Assembly (NCBI GenBank): GCA_947254205.1
Contig: CAMYCE010000076.1
Coordinates: 1 to 10,388 of the forward strand
DNA length: 10,388 nt
Reading direction: 5' to 3'
Origin: an uncultured Prevotellaceae bacterium
GTDB taxonomy: Bacteria > Bacteroidota > Bacteroidia > Bacteroidales > Muribaculaceae
The notes beneath the pieces are model-generated. The model was not told the origin of the DNA and did no database searches. It was given only the letters and a program-made list of their open reading frames with translations. Positions 6,933 to 10,388 of the stretch are shown here, one piece after another. A program made the position numbers and the translations under genes. The number at the start of each line of letters is the position of its first letter. Position 1 is the stretch's first letter.

Positions 6933-6947
6933 TAACAACTGCCTTTG
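6917..6947 (+). promoter_or_regulatory. candidate promoter at the end of the 23-bp repeat array
   Basis: A TTG inside the last repeat unit (6917-6919) is followed after exactly 20 nt by TGCCTTTG (6940-6947), one base off TAnnTTTG. The -33 is therefore supplied by the repeat itself. It points into the decayed ATPase fragment, so it was probably the promoter of that gene. The -7 sits inside a small hairpin, TGCC (6940-6943) / GGCA (6950-6953). Confidence 0.5.
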
Positions 6948-6956
6948 TAGGCAAAT

Positions 6957-7178
6957 CAGGTAGTCATGACAAAGTAAGATGGGAGATGGGCTCTCATCGA
7001 GATGAAGCTCGGTGGTGAGAAATTGATAGAAGAAGGAGCTGCAAACATGCTGAAACTAAAAGCAGATATAAAGTCTAATCAAGAACCTTCGTTCATGATG
7101 GTCCTGACCGGAACTGGCGCAGCCTATCGCAGAAAAGATGGTGTGCTTGTCGTGCCCATCAATTGCCTGAAGGAGTAG
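6957..7178 (+). pseudogene. C-terminal remnant of a second DUF4143-type ATP-binding protein
   Basis: The frame ending at the TAG 7176-7178 reads DGRWALIEMKLGGEK, then LIEEGAANMLKLKAD, and finishes with PSFMMVLTGTG, AYRRKDGVLVVP and INCLKE. This is the characteristic C-terminus of DUF4143-containing ATP-binding proteins. There is an in-frame stop at 6975-6977. The likely homologous residues before it (QVVMTK) begin near 6957, and another stop lies at 6948-6950. The Walker A/B half and most of the protein, around 370 residues by family length, are absent. An ATG at 7002 could in principle give a 58-residue peptide, but it starts in the middle of a conserved motif, so I read this as debris. The E-M-K at 6999-7007 corresponds to the E-x-K of the nuclease-like core. 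Its subfamily (KLGGEKLIEEGA) differs from that of the intact ATPase at 355-1671, so it is not a simple duplicate. Confidence 0.8.
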
Positions 7179-7413
7179 TGACTAAAGAAATGAAGATTAG
7201 ACATGCTGTTTTTCCTATCAAAAAAATAGTGAAATCATAATATTCAAAGAAATAGCATTGATGAAATCAAGCTCTCAAAAATCTTGATTTGTGCCCTCCT
7301 CATCTATTTTTTCATGCCCTAATCATTTGCTACCCATTTTCAAATCCCAAGAATTTATTGCAAATATCATAACAAAATTAAAAAAAATCGCCATCTCTTT
7401 TAAAATAAAAGTA
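7179..7413. other. AT-rich spacer without a recognised gene
   Basis: No coding frame with protein-like composition is visible here. It holds one inverted repeat, AAATCAAG (7264-7271) / CTTGATTT (7283-7290), with no U-tract after it. It also has a single stretch (TCCCAAGA near 7345) that weakly resembles the inverse of the 23-bp repeat core. It may be the downstream flank of the lost ATPase gene. Confidence 0.5.
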
Positions 7414-7421
7414 TTATCTTT
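7414..7421 (+). promoter_or_regulatory. -7 element of the FN3/adhesin gene promoter
   Basis: TATCTTTG at 7414-7421 fully matches TAnnTTTG and lies 42 bp before the start codon. Unlike the other promoters here, no TTG occurs 20 nt upstream (7391-7393 is CAT). The promoter may therefore be weak or depend on an activator. Confidence 0.6.
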
Positions 7422-7463
7422 GAGGTTCTATGATTAGTATTTTAATTATTTAACCCCCAAAAA

Positions 7464-9527
7464 ATGAAAACAAAATTATCACAATTTTTGGCAGTAGCCA
7501 CCCTTGTGTGCACCTCAACAATAGCGGTGCAGGCGGCTACGCCCGAAGTAAACCTCTATGGTCACTTGGTGGGCAGTTCAACCTCCAATGGCATTTGCCA
7601 ATTCACAACTGGAGCCACCTCGACAGTGACCCTGAAAAGCGAAATTGCAGCTTTTCCCAGTGCTGGAGCTGTGAAAGTGGACAATCGCTACTACACCTTT
7701 ATCGTTGACGAGCAAGGTAGCTATGGCAAAGAATATCGCATGAACATCTATGATGCCGACAATGGTTTCTTGCTGGTGTCGCCAGCCACTGTCACTGCCG
7801 AAATGGCAACCAAGGGCCAAATTCTTGCCTATGACGAGAGCACCAAAACCGTGTTTTGCTCCTATCAAGACCAATACAATGCAAGTCACTTGGCTACACT
7901 CGACCTTAGCCACCGCACTCGCAAAGTGCTGGGCACACTCGACACCAAGATGCTCACACTCTCGTTTGACAGCCAAGGCAAGCTCTATGGCATTAGCAAC
8001 GTGGGGTCGCTTTATGAAATCGACAAAACCAATGGGCAACTCACCTATAAAGGCTCAACAGGAGTTAGCCCTCTCGAATATGTGCAGGCAGCAACCTTTG
8101 TTGCCGGCGACGACAACACCCTCTATTGGGCGGCTTGCATGGAGCCCAAAGGTAGCCTTTATGCCGTGAATGTGGCCAATGGCAAGGCTACACTCATTCG
8201 AGAGTTTCCCAACGACGAGGAGTTTGTGAGCCTTTGGGCAGGAGCAGTGGTTGTTGTTGCAGGAGCACCTGCTGCCGCTACCGACCTCAAAGCCACCTTT
8301 GAAGGTGGTGCCACTACCGGCAAATTCAGCTTCAAGGCTCCCACCACCACTCACGATGGTAGCCCCCTGAGCGGAACGCTGAACTATGTGGTGAAAATCG
8401 ATGGCAAGCAAGCCTCCAACGGCACTGTTGAAGCCGGTGCTACTGCCACAAGCGACGTGACCACCACTCAAGGTCAACACGAGTTTACCGTGGTGTTGAG
8501 CAACGACAAGGGCGAGGGCGACGAAGCCCGGGCCATCAAGCAATATGTGGGCAAAGACACTCCCGGACTTTGCAAAAATGTGGCACTCACACGCGACGAT
8601 GCCACCGGCGAACTGGTGCTCACTTGGGAAGCGCCCGAAGCCGGCACCCATGGTGGCTATTACAACCCTGCCGAAGTGAAATACAGAGTGAAACGCATGC
8701 CTGCCGGCAAAGAAGTGTCAAGCGATGCTCAATCGCCACTGCGCGAGCAACTTGGAGAAGAAAGTCCTGCCTTGTGCTTCTATGAAGTGACTGCCTATGT
8801 CGATGAAAACACCGTTGGGCTTCCTGCTACTTCCAACAAAATCATGGCTGGCAAACCCTTTGCCGTGCCCTATAGCGAAGACTTTGCCAAGAATGACAAC
8901 GTAGTGTCGTTCACTATCGAAGACAGCAACAACGATGGCACCTCATGGGAATATCAATATGACTATGGCTACATGCGTCTCTACTCCAACGACAAGGTGA
9001 AAAACGACTGGATTATCACCCCATTCATTGCTCTTGAAAAGGGAGTTGAATACAAGCTCACATTCGACGTGAAGAGCTTGGGCACCGAAACTATGGAAGT
9101 GAAATTGGGCACCGAGCCAGCATCGGCAAGCATGACTCAAGAGCTCATGAAAGAGTTCACCGTTACCGAAAGCGACTTTACCAATAAAGAATGCACATTT
9201 ATTGCCAGCGACAACAAGCCCTATTTCATTGGTTTCCACAGCACCACACAAAATGTGGAAGATGGTCTTGCTATCTATCTCGACAACATCAAGCTTGAAC
9301 GTGTGAATACCTCGGCAGTATCAACAATTGCCGAAACTGCAACAATTGCCCTCGAAGGCAATGCACTTGTGTCGAAAGCTGCAATTGCACAACAAGTGGG
9401 AGTGTTCACTCTCGATGGCCGTGCCATTTTCAACGGCACGCTTGCAGCTGGCACAGGCATTGTGCTCAACAGTGGCATGTATGCTGTGCACACAAGCGGC
9501 AAGTCATTTAAGATTGTGGTGAGATAA
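7464..9527 (+). CDS. secreted FN3 / cleaved-adhesin-type protein with T9SS-type tail
   Basis: This is a 687-residue exported protein. The signal peptide covers about residues 1-24 (MKTKLSQ, hydrophobic core, cut after VQA). Residues 30-260 contain strands such as LYGISNVGSLYEIDKTNGQL and SLYAVNVANGKATLI, suggesting a beta-propeller-like fold. Two fibronectin type III-like domains follow (about 268-362 and 363-463; note VALTRDDATGELVLTWEAP). Residues 465-613 (PYSEDFA ... NDWIITPFIALEKGVEYKLTFDVKS ... IYLDNIKLERV) match the cleaved-adhesin / choice-of-anchor J jelly-roll domain also seen in gingipain haemagglutinin regions. The tail (619-687, VFTLDGRAIF ... SGMYAVHTSGKSFKIVVR) is a T9SS-type sorting domain related to that of the 4597-6681 protein. 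A binding or adhesive role is likely and no enzyme motif is seen. The ATG at 7464 follows an A-rich leader. The gene is monocistronic and converges with the gene at 9665. Confidence 0.85.
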   Translation: MKTKLSQFLAVATLVCTSTIAVQAATPEVNLYGHLVGSSTSNGICQFTTGATSTVTLKSEIAAFPSAGAVKVDNRYYTFIVDEQGSYGKEYRMNIYDADNGFLLVSPATVTAEMATKGQILAYDESTKTVFCSYQDQYNASHLATLDLSHRTRKVLGTLDTKMLTLSFDSQGKLYGISNVGSLYEIDKTNGQLTYKGSTGVSPLEYVQAATFVAGDDNTLYWAACMEPKGSLYAVNVANGKATLIREFPNDEEFVSLWAGAVVVVAGAPAAATDLKATFEGGATTGKFSFKAPTTTHDGSPLSGTLNYVVKIDGKQASNGTVEAGATATSDVTTTQGQHEFTVVLSNDKGEGDEARAIKQYVGKDTPGLCKNVALTRDDATGELVLTWEAPEAGTHGGYYNPAEVKYRVKRMPAGKEVSSDAQSPLREQLGEESPALCFYEVTAYVDENTVGLPATSNKIMAGKPFAVPYSEDFAKNDNVVSFTIEDSNNDGTSWEYQYDYGYMRLYSNDKVKNDWIITPFIALEKGVEYKLTFDVKSLGTETMEVKLGTEPASASMTQELMKEFTVTESDFTNKECTFIASDNKPYFIGFHSTTQNVEDGLAIYLDNIKLERVNTSAVSTIAETATIALEGNALVSKAAIAQQVGVFTLDGRAIFNGTLAAGTGIVLNSGMYAVHTSGKSFKIVVR

Positions 9528-9560
9528 GGACAGATAAATATCAATAGCTATATCTATAAA

Positions 9561-9600
9561 AATAACGTGTAACTTATTGTGTTACACGTTATTTTCTTTT
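9561..9600. terminator. bidirectional Rho-independent terminator between converging genes
   Basis: A perfect 13-bp stem, AATAACGTGTAAC (9561-9573) with GTTACACGTTATT (9581-9593), closes a 7-nt loop. The plus strand continues TTCTTTTTTG. The minus strand continues with TTTTATAG after the stem, so both directions have a U-rich tail. It sits between the stops of the genes ending at 9527 (plus) and 9665 (minus). Confidence 0.88.
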
Positions 9601-9664
9601 TTGTTAATCCTTATTTATTTATCTGTTTATTCGGATTTTTAGACCTATAGCTCATTTTTTGTCA

Positions 9665-10288
9665 TTATCTCAGCACTTTCTTGCCGTTGATGATGTACAC
9701 GCCCTTGCAGGGGGTCGTCACGCGGCGACCCGAAAGGTCGTACACCACGTCTTTGGTGCGCTTGTCGGTGGTTACTCTATCAATACCAGTTGCTACTGTA
9801 TGCCTACCGGTAAAGTCTTGTTCATACTTATTCTCGGCTTCGGTATAGATTTCAAAGAGCAGTTCTATCTTGCCACCCTCATATACAAAGCTGTAATTAT
9901 CGTTAATCAAGCCAAAAACCTCCACTTGCTTACCAACTTTGTTCACCAACTTGTAACCCAATGGGTTGGCAAAGATGTTCCAGCGTTTGTTGGTTGTATC
10001 ATAGTTGGCATCAAGATTATTAAAAACCACCTCTTCGAATACATCATTCCCCAATGTAAAATTTTTCAGTACAAGCTTATTGTCACCGTTCCTTTGCACA
10101 ATTTCCACGTCGAAAGTCTTGTCTGGCTTGTTGGTTACTTTCTTGCCTTCGTCTTGTACCAATTTTGTCTTGGCTGTCCCTTTGTATGTGCCGAATAGTT
10201 CGTTTGGCACTTGCGCCATGAGTGTGGTTGCCTGCACGAGCAGGGCGACAAAGAGGAGTGTGATTTTGTAATTCAGTTTCATTTTCAT
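9665..10288 (-). CDS. small secreted calycin-like protein with short T9SS-like C-terminus
   Basis: This is a 207-residue exported protein. The signal peptide is residues 1-25 or so (MKMKLNYK, hydrophobic LLFVALLVQATTL, probable cut after MA before QVP). Residues 30-150 begin GTYKGTAKTKL and alternate short strands, including VEIVQRNGDNKLVLKNFTLGNDVF. This resembles the calycin/lipocalin-like beta-barrel domain of Bacteroidales secreted proteins; the call is by pattern only. The C-terminus VVYDLSGRRV-TTPCKGVYIINGKKVLR is the short Bacteroidales tail with SGR, G-x-Y and a basic end, related to T9SS sorting domains. The start at 10288 has an A/T-rich leader. A second Met two codons later is equally possible and changes nothing. 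A near-match -7 (TAGTGTTG, 10341-10334) exists without a matching -33. The ligand is unknown. Confidence 0.75.
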   Translation of the reverse strand: MKMKLNYKITLLFVALLVQATTLMAQVPNELFGTYKGTAKTKLVQDEGKKVTNKPDKTFDVEIVQRNGDNKLVLKNFTLGNDVFEEVVFNNLDANYDTTNKRWNIFANPLGYKLVNKVGKQVEVFGLINDNYSFVYEGGKIELLFEIYTEAENKYEQDFTGRHTVATGIDRVTTDKRTKDVVYDLSGRRVTTPCKGVYIINGKKVLR

Positions 10289-10365
10289 TTGTTCTATTGA
10301 TGATTATTGATTATTGTTTATTTCTTAATTCCCCAACACTATTATAAATTAAACTTTTTAAGTAG

Positions 10366-10388
10366 CTGAGCAACAAAAAGTTGCTCAG
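10366..10388. other. perfect inverted repeat cut by the window edge
   Basis: CTGAGCAAC (10366-10374) and GTTGCTCAG (10380-10388) form a 9-bp stem around AAAAA. On the minus strand no U-run follows directly. On the plus strand the following bases are outside the window. It could be a terminator or a regulatory hairpin, and its stem may extend beyond the edge. Confidence 0.5.

Noticed and set aside
6779..7018. 79-residue open frame with QQSWEF / NNLG / PTILG repeats
   Set aside because: A 23-bp repeat with no stops shifts through all three frames and yields this pseudo-repetitive peptide. It ends out of frame inside the ATPase remnant, so it is most likely not a protein.
7264..7290. Terminator after the ATPase remnant
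   Set aside because: The 8-bp stem has an 11-nt loop and is followed by GTGCCC rather than a U-run.
7341..7360. Single inverted copy of the 23-bp repeat
   Set aside because: Only about 8 contiguous bases (TCTTGGGA on the minus strand) match the core, which is too little in AT-rich DNA.

Overview
The window looks like a chromosomal segment from a member of the order Bacteroidales (Prevotellaceae or Muribaculaceae-like; the family is a guess). Three things point there. Several promoters match the Bacteroidetes primary sigma factor consensus TTG-N20-TAnnTTTG. Gene starts sit behind A/T-rich leaders without a clear Shine-Dalgarno sequence. Four secreted proteins end in the C-terminal module typical of type IX secretion (T9SS) cargo.

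Layout from left to right: a tRNA-His(GUG) gene with its own promoter and terminator (about 73-236); a minus-strand AAA_14/DUF4143 ATPase (355-1671) whose promoter (1702-1732) is directly preceded by a 33-bp tandem repeat (1742-1823); a minus-strand leucine-rich-repeat surface protein (1958-4330) with a terminator (1892-1927); a 266-bp divergent promoter region; a plus-strand protein with three beta-helix-like modules (4597-6681) and a strong terminator (6724-6765); a 23-bp x 6 tandem repeat (6795-6932) that runs into a promoter and then a decayed C-terminal fragment of a second DUF4143-type ATPase (about 6957-7178); an AT-rich spacer (about 7179-7413) in which I see no gene; a plus-strand FN3/cleaved-adhesin-type secreted protein (7464-9527); a bidirectional terminator (9561-9600) shared with a converging small secreted protein (9665-10288); and a perfect hairpin cut by the right window edge.

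Functionally the window is mostly a set of four exported proteins (LRR, beta-helix, FN3/adhesin, calycin-like), each apparently its own transcription unit and probably surface-displayed or secreted. Two ATPase loci are interspersed with them. The most interesting pattern is that both ATPase loci, one intact and one dead, have the same architecture: a spacer-free tandem repeat array next to or overlapping a promoter that points at the ATPase. The two repeat units are unrelated in sequence. The 23-bp array resembles the BrickBuilt minisatellite/MITE described in Porphyromonas gingivalis.
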